DNA of 64,000 nucleotides from Tridacna crocea (Eukaryota; Mollusca; Bivalvia; Cardiida; Cardiidae): NCBI GenBank assembly GCA_943736015.1, contig OX031059.1, forward strand, positions 19,530,001 through 19,594,000, written 5' to 3'. Under the pieces are notes generated by a model. That model saw nothing but the letters and a program-made list of their open reading frames with translations. It searched no databases and had not been told where the DNA came from. The position numbers were made by a program, and so were the translations under genes. This document shows positions 1-12,700 of the stretch, piece by piece (the stretch's first letter is position 1; each line of letters starts with the position of its first letter).

Positions 1-544
1 AAGAAATCACCATGATGATTCCACATTTTTTATTAACTTGTTTTTAAAGACCTACTGTTTTAAGAAGCCGAATCTCTCTTCTCTTAGGTCGTCTAGTGTG
101 ATTGCTGCTGTTTCCATATAGGATCATTGAACAGAATTTGATTAAAAACTGACGGGTAACCATTCTAAAAGAATAAAACAAAAGCATAGCTTTATTATCT
201 TTTTCTAAAATTAGGATGTTAAATTTCATTACCAATGCAATTTCTGATAATTTCTGACAAAAAATTATATCTTGCTTTCATAATACAAACATAAAAAAAG
301 CACTGAAAATGTACTAATGCTTTTAAAAATTATGAACTATTTTGAATTCACTTCATTCAGCTTACCTCAAGCACAACATGCTTGGGTGAAGTTATAAAAT
401 GTTACAAGCGCAAAGGGGATTTCAAATAAACCACATGCAATTGTTTAATTCAGACAAAAAATTGTATCCATAAAAGTACTCCAACAACTATGACTGAATT
501 GAATTCTTGTCGTTCTGATTGGCACTGATGTCAATTTTGTTCCT
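1..544 (-). other. GIPC 3' UTR and downstream flank
   Basis: This stretch follows the GIPC stop codon on the minus strand and has no recognised gene. An AATAAA hexamer on the minus strand lies at 191-196 and another at 29-34, so the transcript probably ends at about 165-180 or beyond the window edge. The small reading frame at 44-235 is not supported by anything else. Confidence 0.5.
191..196 (-). promoter_or_regulatory. candidate GIPC polyadenylation signal
   Basis: AATAAA on the minus strand about 350 bases past the GIPC stop codon. A second AATAAA at 29-34 is an alternative. The choice cannot be made without cDNA. Confidence 0.4.
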
Positions 545-735
545 TTAAAAATGTTCACTAAATTCTGTTACTGCTGGCTTTGTTAGTCTGCCTGATTTTG
601 CATCTGATATAGCACCCCACAGGTCAAAGACGAAGTCGTCAGTAAAACCAAAGTCTGCCAGGTCCGAGTTGTCAATAGCTTCAGCAAACTCATGTGGATT
701 ATTCTTCTCATTACCAGCTTCCCATATCTGTTGGG
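545..735 (-). CDS. GIPC: GIPC exon 5 (residues 277-339), terminal exon
   Basis: The acceptor is TTTTTTAG|CCCAAC. The exon encodes [20 protein letters not shown] and the signature [17 protein letters not shown], and ends in a stop after FSEHF. This is the GH2 end that, in the family, contacts myosin VI. The apparent ATG further upstream (799) is intron sequence. Confidence 0.95.
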
Positions 736-3700
736 CTAAAAAAGAAAAAAAACTTTTCTTGTCAATAAAAAATGTCTGCATTATCACACAACATGGCAAT
801 ACAAATACTTTGCCTTGCCAGAAGATTTTTTCAAGTTTTATTAGTGTATGTTTTTAACCCTTAACCAAACAAGCCATAGTTTTTACGACCCTGAGATAGA
901 AGCCTTTTGAAAACGTGGTGGGAAAAGGAGAAAATGCTGGTAACCAGCATTTTCTCCTTTTCTCACAATGTTTTCTACTCTTCAAAAGTCAAATTTCATT
1001 TTTTGAGCCACACTTATTTTGATCTTTGCAAATGCGCTCAATTTGGACAAGTTTAAAATTTTGTCATTTGATAAAGAGTTAACACTTATGTTCCCATTGC
1101 AAAAGATTTCATGAAACTTTAACAGTTTATAGGGAAGAAAAGAAAAAAACCTCCATTTCAAAAACCGTGGCACATAAGCACAGGATACAACTGCATGAAT
1201 CTTTACCAAAACTCCTGTGTTAACCCTTTGCCAAACAATCCCTCGTTTTCATGACCCTGATAAAGAAGCCTTCTGAAAACACTGTGGGAAAAGGAGAAAA
1301 TGCTGGCAACCAGCATTTTCTCCTTTTTCCACAATGTTTTCTACCCTGCTGGAAACAAATTTTACTTTTCCAGTTGCAGTTATTTTGTCGTCTGCAAGTT
1401 CAATTTAAACCAGTCTAAAATTTTGTTGTTTGGTTCAAGGTTAAGCAACTTTGAGGAAAAAGGACTTTGAACACATTGTGGGAAATACATCTTATTGGTT
1501 GAAAAGGAAAATTTGACATTGGTTATAGGGAAAAAGAAATACATGCTGGCAAAAAGTGTTTTTTTTCTTTTCTTCACAATCCTTTAAACCTTAACTATAC
1601 AGACAAATCAACTTAAGGGTGAATCAACTTAAAGGCAAATCAACTAAGTCTGAGTCCATTAATTCCCAAAACTTTTTGGGCATAGCTGAATGTGCTGACT
1701 TTAGATTTATTTTTTGGTACTGATAAAAAGTAAAAAATAAAAAATGTGGACATAATAATTTTATGGACCCCTGTCTTTAATTTTGTGGGCAAATTTACGG
1801 CGTCTTTTTAATTTAAACAAGCAATTTCGTTGAAATGATATCCCCGGCCGAAAAAGACTTTTTTTGATACAAACGTATAGGAGGTATTCTGTTTTGCATG
1901 TACATGTGGCCTTTTTGTTATTGGTCCATGAAGAAATTATACATTAAGCTCCCTTGTTCCATGGCACAGGATTTCATTAGATAAAACAAGAGCCGTCAGA
2001 GACGGGTTATGCTCCCCAAACGAGTGCTTGTCATAAAATATATGAAATTGATAAAAATTCACTTCGTTTATCCTAAAAGAACCTGTTCATGCCCCCCAAA
2101 ATTTGAAGTGAAAAGGCAATTACTATCTTAGAGATAGCCAACACAAACTTGTAGAGGACAATAAGCCCCCTTTAAGCCCCCTTTTCCCATAATATTGGAT
2201 CATTGAAATAAAAACAATGGGTGTGTGATTTGTGGCATTTTTAAATAATAATTCAAAATTCGAAATTTGATAAAATTTTGAGCAGTCATGTAGTAAATAT
2301 TACATAAAACAATTTTTTACATGAAGCCCCCTTTTCCCGAGACGCAGCCTGAAATTGAGAAACAGGAAGAGCGGTACCTGGGCAACGTTCCAACAAGTTC
2401 AGATTTGAAATTTAACAAAGTTTTGAGCAAACAATTTTTTCCATGAAGTCGCCTTTTTCCGTGATGCAGCCTCAATTTGAGAAAGCAGGAAAGACATATT
2501 TGCACATTAATAATTAATAGATTGAAAAAAACAAAGGGCACATGTTGAAACTTGTAAAAAAAGATGGAACCATGAAATTTCATGAAATTTTGACAAAAAC
2601 TGAACAAGGTATAAGTAAAAATTGCAATTTTGCATTAGGGCCCCTTTTTCCTTGTCATTATACAAGAAACCCCCTTTTTCCATGACAGAGGGTCAAATTG
2701 AAAAACACATAGATAAAGAAACAAGAGCACATGGTGAAACTTTGAAAAAACAAAATAACCATGAAGTTTAATGAAATTTTGACCAAAACTGAATGAAATA
2801 TTAGTAAAAATTGGAATTTTGCAAGAAACCCCCTTTTTCCATGACAGAACGTCAACTTAAAAAACGCCCAGATTAAAAATAGCAAGGGCACATGCTAAAA
2901 TTTTCCATAAACAATATAACCATGAAGTTTCATGATATTCTGACAAAAACTGAATGAGATATTGGTAAAAATTGCAATTTTGCATTAAGCCCCTTTTTTC
3001 CATGACACGGGGTCAAATTGAAAATCCGGGAAAGATACGTCGGCGCCTTACCCCAAGGAGTTCATATATGAAATTTTATCCAATTTGGTCCAGGGGTTGT
3101 GGAGAAATCGAGTTTTGAAGAGAAGACTCCAAACATTAAAAGTGTACTTAAGTGTAACTATAGTGAAACTTAAAATCGCTCTCAGTCGGCCATTTTGCAT
3201 CGAATCAAAAAACCAAAAAAAGTGTCTCGGGAGAATGGGTCATTGTATATGTATATAAAGTTTCACGAAATTCCATCCAATGGTATTGGAGATATTTGCC
3301 GGGACGGACACACGGACGGACGGATGGACGGACGGACAGACGGAAGGACGGACGGACGGACAATGCTAAAACTATATCCCTCCGCCTACGGCGGGGGATA
3401 AAAAATGTTTCTCATTTAGGCTTTTTCTACGTAGACATTTTTAATCAGAGTATTTCATTTCATTAACACCTGAATGGTCTAAATGGATGTCATATATTTC
3501 CATAAAACACTAAACTTAACCTGTTTTATTCCCATAAATGATGAAACTGACCTAAATCTGTGCCATTTATTCTTAGAAACCACGACACCCACCTAAATCT
3601 TTGTCACATATTCCTGTACATAATGGCAATTACCTGAATCAGCATCATTTATCCCTATAAATGATGAGATTTGCCTAAATCTGAGTTATTGCTTGGTCAT

Positions 3701-6700
3701 TTGACTCATTACCAAACAACAATATTTTAGTTTTGTCCAAATCAAAAGCATTTGCAGACAACAAAAAAAAAGTGACTGAAAATTTGAAATTTGTTTAGTG
3801 AAGGGTAGAAAGCATTAAGGGAAAGGAGAAAATGCTGGTTACCAGCATTTTCTCCTTTTCCCACAATGTTTTCTGTTGGCTTCTTTCTCAGGGGCTTCAA
3901 AAGTAGGGATTGTGTGGTAATGGGATAATCCCAAAATGATGACATCTAAATCTGTGTTAATGATTCCTATAAATAAGGACACTTGCATGTACCTAAATCT
4001 TGATCATCTTTTGCCATGAACAATGAGACTCACCTAGTTCTGTGTCATTTATCCCCATAAATGATGACACCTAAACCTGTGTCATTTATTCCTATACATG
4101 ATGACACTAACTTAAACCTGTGTCATTTATTCCTATAATTAATGACACTTACCTAAACCTGTGTCATTTATTCCTATACCAGGATTCAAAATTCCCACAT
4201 ATTTACTCGCAAAATGCAAGCCAGAATTGGAAAATGCGATTTGAAATTTCAAGCACTTGCAAACAAAATGCGAGAGCAAATTATTGAAGAACAGTTACTG
4301 AATGTAAATTTCATATGTGAATACAAAAAAGGTTTTGTTCTGGATTAACATCGGCCATATCGCACTGAGAATACCCTTCGACGGTTGTTGGTAATTTTAC
4401 GTGTCGCCATTGAAGCCTCCGAGTTGTAGTTCTTTCTCCGACTTTTGTGAGACAAGTGCGTCCGTCTGCACTCACAGCCGATACTGAGGTTTTGCGTTTT
4501 TTATACGGAAAAAACGGTAGGCGGATTCAATCTTTGATTTAAAACAAAAACATATGTCAATCTTTCATGAAAAGATAAATCATTATCCACAAATAGCTAC
4601 GAGAAGCAAGTCGGACTTGGTGGACTCCCTAAAACAGTTAACGGACAGGCAGATATTTGGATGTGACACGTCCGTATTTCATTTACAAAATTGTCCACCA
4701 CTGTAAGTTTGATAGAAATTTAACTTGGCATTAGAAAAGAAATTCAACTGGAATTGAATCGATTGTTAAATGAGGGTTTTAATGTCAATTAACGTTCCTT
4801 CTGTTTGGTTGTTGTCTCGGTTGACAGGTTTCGTAGTAGAATAGAATTGAACATTCGTTCTTTACAATTGATAGGCAAGCTGAGCTTAAAAAAGATGCGA
4901 GTCCAGTTTAAATTTTGCAAGTGGAAATAAAAGGTACTTGCTAAAATTTGCAAGTGAATAAAAAAACGAAATTCGAACTCTGTATACATGATGACACTTA
5001 CCTAGACCTGTGTCATTTATACCTATACCTGATGACACTTACCTATATCTGTGTCATTTATTCCAATACCTGATGACACTTACCTAAATCTGTGTCATTT
5101 ATTCCCATAAAGGACTCCAGGAGACCATTTATCTTGTCAACAGCCACGGTAGCATTTTCCCCAGCCTGTTAAAGTCAATAAAAATCCTTGTTAATACAAT
5201 TTATTACACAAAATCAAGTAATTATATTTATAGTTTTTATTAACCCATTACCACACACAATTCGCCTTTTCATGCCCCTGAGAAAGAAGCCTTTAGAAAA
5301 TGTTGTGGGAAAAGGGGAAAATGCTGGTAACCAGCATTTTCTCCTTTTACCCCCATGTTTTCTACCCTTCACAAAACAAATTTTAAAATTTCAGTCACTT
5401 TTATTTTGTCGTCTGCAAATGCTTTTGATTTGGACAAACCTAAATTTGTCATTTGGTTATGATTTTTAAACCTTCCACTGAACAACCGTATGTTTGTTTT
5501 CCTGTTTAATTGTTTGTTTGATTGAATGGTGTTTCACACTGTTTCAACAATAATTTCAGTCATAACACAGTGACAGCTGCAGGGGCTCTTACTTTTTTCT
5601 TACTCATTGTGCCATACTTTTAAAAAATAATGTATTAAAGCATAGGTGCTATAAATTATAAAGACTTATAAGCACTTTTATTCCACAATAGTATATTACA
5701 GCCTTGCATTTCAAAAGAAATATGTATCAGAATTATGAGCAATGTATTTTGTTCTAAAAAAATTTACCAAACCTTAGGCTGATTACACTATGCACTTTTG
5801 CAGAATGTAAATGCAAGTTTTTGCAGCTACATACATGTAGCTTGTCATAGAGAACTCCAAGGCTCCAAAGAATCCACTTATACGAGTATGGATGAGGACA
5901 TGTGAAATATCAGACATGGTGGTCCAAAAGGACAAGTGGTAAATAGGAAATTGTAAACAAGTAAATTTTTCAGATTAACATTTAATACAGGAGACAAAAA
6001 AGGCCATTCCATTATAGAGTAAGCAAATTAAGGGTATTCAGGAGATTAAATATTGAAACATGACATAAAAGTGCTGGTACTCGCTCCAAATGAGATGGCT
6101 TTCATGTCAACCTAATGACATAACTTGGGACCGTTCATTGCAAACAAGAATGATTTAATATGCTTCAGGCAGATCTAATGCAAAACAAGCCACTTTGCTT
6201 CTATGAAAATGACGACATTAATATTAAGCACATACTTTCTGGAAACTTGTTTTGGCTATATTAATTTCTATAACATGACTTGATAAATGATACAAGTTAC
6301 TGAAACCCGATATTTAAGGTTTGTTGCTACGGCAGACAATTTAATTAGTGCTTCCGTTTCATCTGAAAAAAAAAAAAGGAAATGTCAAGGTCCAGTATCA
6401 GAAAGATATTTCCTTGTCGGACTAGTGCGGATCAAGACAGGGCAAGTATTTTTTTCAAAGGCACTTGTCCTGCAGGACAACTGCCTTTCCTGGAAATTTT
6501 TGGACCCTGGAAACTTACAAAGAAATTTTCAAATTCTTTTATTGAACAGTTTAACCCTTTCCCAAACGACAAATTTTAAACTCTTCCAGACTTAAAGAGT
6601 TTGCAGACAACAATTCTAACTTTCATAACAATGACAGAAAATTACCTGATTGGGCAGAAAACACTTTGGGAAAGGGAGAAATTGCTCATTACAAGCAATT

Positions 6701-9700
6701 TCTCCTTTTCAAACAGTGTTTCAAAAGACTTGAACTGCAGACACGTAAAAACAAGGCCTTGTTTGGGAAACGCTTAAGAGTAAAACTTACTTGCTGAATT
6801 ATTCTAAAATCATAAATTGGATCACACAAACCTCTTCAACTTTTGCCTGTCCTTTTGAACTTATGCGCAAGGTTTGTTTTCCTGTTCCCAAACTACTACT
6901 TCCCTTTTTGCCACTGGGTGTGCTCATAAATGCTGCAAAGAAAATTGCAAAACAATAATTTTATGTATACAAATTTGTATTTGAGCTGATAGGTTAAAAC
7001 CTAATATGCTTGGCACATAAAATGTGTAAATTTTTCATTGCTTTGGCCAAGACACCTAAAAGTTTTGTTGCTAAACTACAGGTTTTGTTTATCTGTTGTA
7101 CGCAAAACAAAGGCATGCTACATTTGTTTTGAAATAAGCAATATAATTATGCTGTAGAGTTCTGAATAACCCTCAACCACACATGCTAACTATTAAGACC
7201 CTGTAAAAGGAGCCTTTTCGAAAGATTGTGGAAAAGGGAGAAATGCTGGTAACCAGCATTTCTCCTTCTTCTACAATGTTTTCTACTCTATCACAGAAAA
7301 AGTTACAAAATTTGACCCACATTGAAATTGATTTCTGCAAATGCTTTCACCTTGGACAAGGCTAAATTTTTGTCATCTGGTAAAGGGTTAAACTCAACCT
7401 CCACTTTAATCCTATAAATACAAGCCACACAATTTCAAGGTTGCTTTTGTCAAAAATGTAACAACAAAGCCAACAGTACAGATCAAAGATCAGACTGCCA
7501 ATTTTGTGAAGTCTGAGCTTAACCTACACTATGCTCAGAGGAAACAATATTGTTTGTGAGAGGCTCTTTTTGAATCAGTTGAAAGCCATAATTATTGATT
7601 GAAACCATAGCAATCAGAGAATATGTGAACTAGTGCATTGTCCTTATCAGGAACCATACATGATTGTATCTTATTTTTCACTGCTCTTCATCTTTTGAAA
7701 ACGTTTTTTTTACCCTCCTCCAAGCAATCTAATCTCTATTTCACCTTGAGGTAATGGGTTTTTAAAAACATATCTGTTTACTCACAATGTTTTTTCCCTT
7801 TCAGAGACAAACCCAATCGTTTGAGGGAATTCTGCCTGGGGTTGTTTGCCTTCTACCAGTAACTGATGCTTTCAAAGTGGGCAAGTTTAAAAATTAGTGC
7901 TTGCAAGTTTAAAAATTAGTGCTTTCAATATTGGTAAGTCTAAAAGTCTGTTGCCTGGTACATTTTCAACTCTCTACCAAATGACAAAACTTTCGATTGG
8001 CCCAAATGAAAAGTGTTTGCAGACAGTGATTTTAATGAAGCTCATATGATACTTTTTGCTTTTGACAGGGAAGAAAATATTACAGGAATAGGAGAAAGTG
8101 CTGCTCACCAGCATTTTTTCCTTTTACCACAATGTTTTCTAAAGACTTCTCCCTCAAGGTTGTAAAGAGTTAGGATTTTGTTGTAAAGGGTTAATTTCCA
8201 AAGAGATGATGATTAACGATAACGTTCATTGATGGAGGTTACCTGCTGTTATATAACCGTTATGTAAAACAAATGAGGCCATGAACTTGTGGAATAATTT
8301 TTTGCATTCTTTTGGGGAAAAGAACTATGAAACAAAGTAAAACTAAACACCCTTACATACTATACCATTCTTATGCAAATATTGAGTCAATGTAGATTGA
8401 CAAAAACTTTGCCCATTTTACGAAAGTCACTTGACCTGTTTACTTAACCCTTTACCAAACAATTCCTGGTTTTACGACCCCGAGATAGAAGCCTTTTGAA
8501 AACATAGTGGAAAAAGAGAAAATGCTGGAAACAAACTTCAATTTTAGAGTTATCTTTAATTTGTCGTCTGCAAGTGCTTTCAATTTGGACCAATCTAAAA
8601 TTTTATTGTTTGGGAAAGAGTTAAGATTGTATCAACTTTAACATAAAAACAAACCATGTGAATGATAGACTAGGCTTTTCAGCAACGTATAAGAAAGAAA
8701 TGACACGACTGAAACAATCTCTAGTTGTCTGCAAAGTTGCAACTAGGGTAGGGATTCCAGGACACGGTCCCACTAGCTAGGGCAGGAAAAAAAAAACCCA
8801 ATCATACTGCAGACATGTTGCATAGGAATGGGATTTTGCCCCTTCCAAATTTGTGGGAGTTAGTCTTTAACCCATTACCACACAATCCCTACTTTTGACG
8901 CCCCTGAGAAAGAAGCCTTTGGAAAACATTGTGGGAAAAGGAGAAAATGCTGGTAACCCACATTTTTCTCCTTTTCCCACAATGTTTTCTACCCTTCACA
9001 AAACAAATTTCAAATTTTCAGTCACCATTATTTTGTCGTCTGCAAATGCTTTCAATTTGGACCAGTCTAAAATATTGTCGTTTGGTAATGGGTTAAGGCA
9101 TTAATCTTATTTTGAAAAATTATATTGTAGACTACATGTGTAATGGCCCTCCTCAAAATGAACCAAAGAATAAGGTTTAACCCTCAGGCTGCCAGGCGCG
9201 ACTCACCAACCTTTTGCAGACAGGGTAGATCAAGATCAGACAGTACAGAGCCTGCAGTCTGACCTTGTATCTACGCTGTCTGATAAGATTACACTTTTCT
9301 CCAGCAAAAAATTTTAAAATGGCTAAACTTAGGTTGTTACCATAGGCTTGAAAGTTTCATGCTAGTTATTGAGCAGGATAAGGGATAAGGCTGAATCAAT
9401 CCTTTAACCCATTACCACAAAATCCCTACTTTTGACGACCCAGAGAAAGAAGCCTTAAGAAACAATCTCTGGTTTATAAGACCCAGAGCAAGAAGCCTTC
9501 TGAAAACATTGTGGGAAAAGGAGAAAATGCTGGTAACCAGCATTTTCTCCTTTTCCCACAACATATTCTATTCTTCACAAAACTAATTTCAAATTTTCAG
9601 TCACTCTTATTTTGTCGTCTGTAAATGCTTTCTATTTGGACAAGCCTAAAATATTGATGTTTTGTAATGAGTTAAAGAAGCTCACAATTTACCAATAATT

Positions 9701-12700
9701 ATTCAAAGTACTGTACATGCATCATACAAGTGACACAACTATCGACTATCTCAATACAATCCTTTTCTTGATAATCATTTCAGCAACTGAAAGCTTGTTT
9801 GGTCATTCACCCATCTTATGCAAAACCATGGCCCAGCATCTTCTCCACAGGAGCGCTTAAATAGGGAAGCTATTTCAAAAATCATAACAAATCCAACTCT
9901 TTGCCATAGATCTACAACATAATTTTAGACTTATCCAAATTCAAGGCAATGGTACATATAATGTTAATATTAAATTGGGTCAAACCATGAGACTTATCTC
10001 TGAAAGGTTGGAACATGGAAAAAGAAGAAAATTCTGTTTGCCTGCTTTTTCTTCTTTTTCGAGAATATTTTCAAAAGCTTTGTTCCTGAAAGATCACTAA
10101 AACATAACTTGTATTGGAAAGGGGTATGCTCAGATAATTTAAACAATATGAACCAGAAACTATAGTTTTTTGACATGACAATCATTTTCAGCATCCAAGT
10201 TGAGTGGTACAACATACTCAAGTTACAGGAAGATTATGTAAAAGTTTCACATACTGGTTTCATTCCACTATAAAAGCAATGTTTCATGTCCTGTATCTAC
10301 AGAAATGAGATCCCCAGTATGATACCCGAGTCTTTGAACTGGACTATACAAGTAATTTGAATCCAAGTATAACAACTATAGAAGATCTAATCTATAGCCG
10401 TTATAGTGCTATAAATAAATGACATGGAAATTCTGTTGGTATTACAAGGAATGGCATTTTCGCTAGCCAAAGATGCCGACCACTACGTGGATCTTATCAG
10501 ATCCATGTAGTGATCGTCACCGTGACTAGCAGTTTTGAAGAAATGGTGATATAAGCTTGTTTTTGTTATAGTATCTGGTCAAATAGCAGACCATTATGAT
10601 CAGATAGAAGACAGCATATTCTGTACACTAAACATTACAGAACTTAGTGATAACTCAAAAATGCAGTCTCCAGCCACCACCCCAACCCTTCAAAAAGACC
10701 CTTGATACTGCAACATTCTCCCAACAAAAGCTTCCCAAAGCAGCGCTTATAGCCCAAAAGGAGCTTGTCAGTGACATGGCTTAAAATCTAAATCACATGC
10801 AGAAATCTAAATTTTATAAGTCACATGCACGACTACATATCATAGAGATTAATTGTGGTAGGTTTGACATTCTTCCAATGAAAACTGTAGGAGAAGGTTA
10901 TGCATACTAGAAATTGCTTATGGATGGACAGACGGACAGACAACCAAGACCTTAACATATTTCGACCCTTTGAGCATATGATAAAAAGAAGTAAATGTTG
11001 GCCACAGCATTCTCCCTTTTGACCACAGTCTTTCTTCCTATCCAAAGACTTCAAACAGTCATTAGAGCTGCATGCATTCAGTTCGTAATCTGCAAATGTT
11101 TCAACAAAATTTTGTTTTATACAAGAAATTTACATGCACATCTTTTTAACCCTTAACGATAAGAATCCAGAGTTTTAACAACCCTGATGTTTTAGGTAAA
11201 AGAGGAAGCAATGGCAACAGGCATTTTCTCTTTCTCCAACACTGTTTTCTATTCTGTTCACTAACACATCTCATAATTTGAGCTAACTTAAATTTGTCAT
11301 CTGCAAGTGCTTTCAGTATAGATAAATAAAAATTTCTGTTATCTGAAAATCAGGTAAAACATATCTAATTAAAAAAATCTGCAAGGGCAAAGGGTCCATA
11401 TTAATAAATTACATGGATCAATATTCAGCCTTTAATCTCCAAGAATATACATACCTGTTCATCATCATAGGTGAAAAAGAAATGAAATGTTGCTATAGTT
11501 ACCACAGTAATTCTGCAACTGAGAAGGGTCTAATATTGATTGTGATGGATAATCATATTTCTTGTGCAAATTTTTCTGATATAGACAAACAATGGGGCTG
11601 CTCTTTGAAAACCATATTAACTATACTGCATTCATGGTCAAATTGTTAATTCAGTTTAGTCTATCCCTACAACAAACAATCCCTGGTTTTTACAACCCTG
11701 AGACAGAAGCCTTTTGAAAACACTGTGGGAAAAAGCGAAAAATGCTGGAAACCAGCATTTTCTCCTTTTCCCACAATGTTTTCTACCCTTCACAAAACTA
11801 ACTTCAATTTTTCAGTCAGTGTTATTAGTCATCTGCAAATGCTTTCAAATTAGACAAACCTTATTTTTTGTTGTTTGCTAATGAGTTAAACATCTAAGCT
11901 ATGCTCTTTGAAAATGGGGTTTGATCTGTGAAAATGTGCAGACTGACCTGGATCAAATCTTTTTGATTTTGATTAATTTTCTGCAAAATCATTATGAAAA
12001 TGTGGGAAGTGGAGAAAGTGTTGCCAACACAATGTGTATAAAAAAATTCCTCTATTTTAAGCCATACTGGATTCCTCATTTGAAAATGCTTTAAATTTGG
12101 ACCAATCTAATTTTTTTGCATTAGGTGAGAAGTCTGTAACTCTTGATGATTACTTCCTGGAAACCAGGAAATTTGGAGAATAACATATTCATGTAAACAA
12201 ACAGAAATAGTTTTGCTTTGAAATTTAGAAAAAAAAATCATGAAATCATGAAAACTTTAAAAACAATGCTATGTAGATCGAGTGAAAGGTGAGTACAGCC
12301 TCAGACTTTCAAATGTATTTGTTGGTTATCACTCATCTTCACAAAGCCAAAGGTTACCATCCACTACGCTACTCTACCCTTGGTGGATTGAGCTTGATTT
12401 CAAAAATCACCAGATACGCATTCTCATTGGTTGCAGCTAGCTCCAACTGCATCAAATCAAATCGCTCGTAGCATTTCATGATCTTTGATAAAAATAGAAC
12501 ATGTTCGCGATAAAAATGGAGGGTAAACATGAATACCTCCCTGGATGTGTGCAGGATCTGTATAATGATTTATTACCAAAGAAAACATAGACAAACAATA
12601 TTTACGTAAAGTTTCAATTGTGGCCAATCAATTATCAGATATTTTAGGCTATATCCCAGGACCTGACCATGGAATGTCAAGGGATGTTTATGGTTATTGC

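Larger units (their letters stand above)
3465..5111 (-). repeat. 41-bp minisatellite derived from the GIPC exon 4 end and splice donor
   Basis: On the minus strand each unit reads, in effect, TTTATGGGAATAAATGACAC, then AGATTTAGGTAAGTGTCATC. The first unit (5071-5111) is the real end of exon 4 with its donor. About 14 further copies run down to about 3465, more diverged with distance. Copies next to the exon (5030-5070, 4989-5029, and the one split around 4175) keep an intact GGTAAGT. The array is broken by an 803-bp transposon (4180-4982) and a family A copy (3705-3928). Confidence 0.88.

Noticed and set aside
545-799. A complete 84-codon gene starting at 799
   Set aside because: The first 21 codons are intron sequence. 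The real exon starts at 735 after TTTTTTAG and joins GIPC.
2317-2891. Two cysteine- and phenylalanine-rich minus frames
   Set aside because: They follow the 160-bp repeat modules and repeat the same FCHGKRGF peptide.
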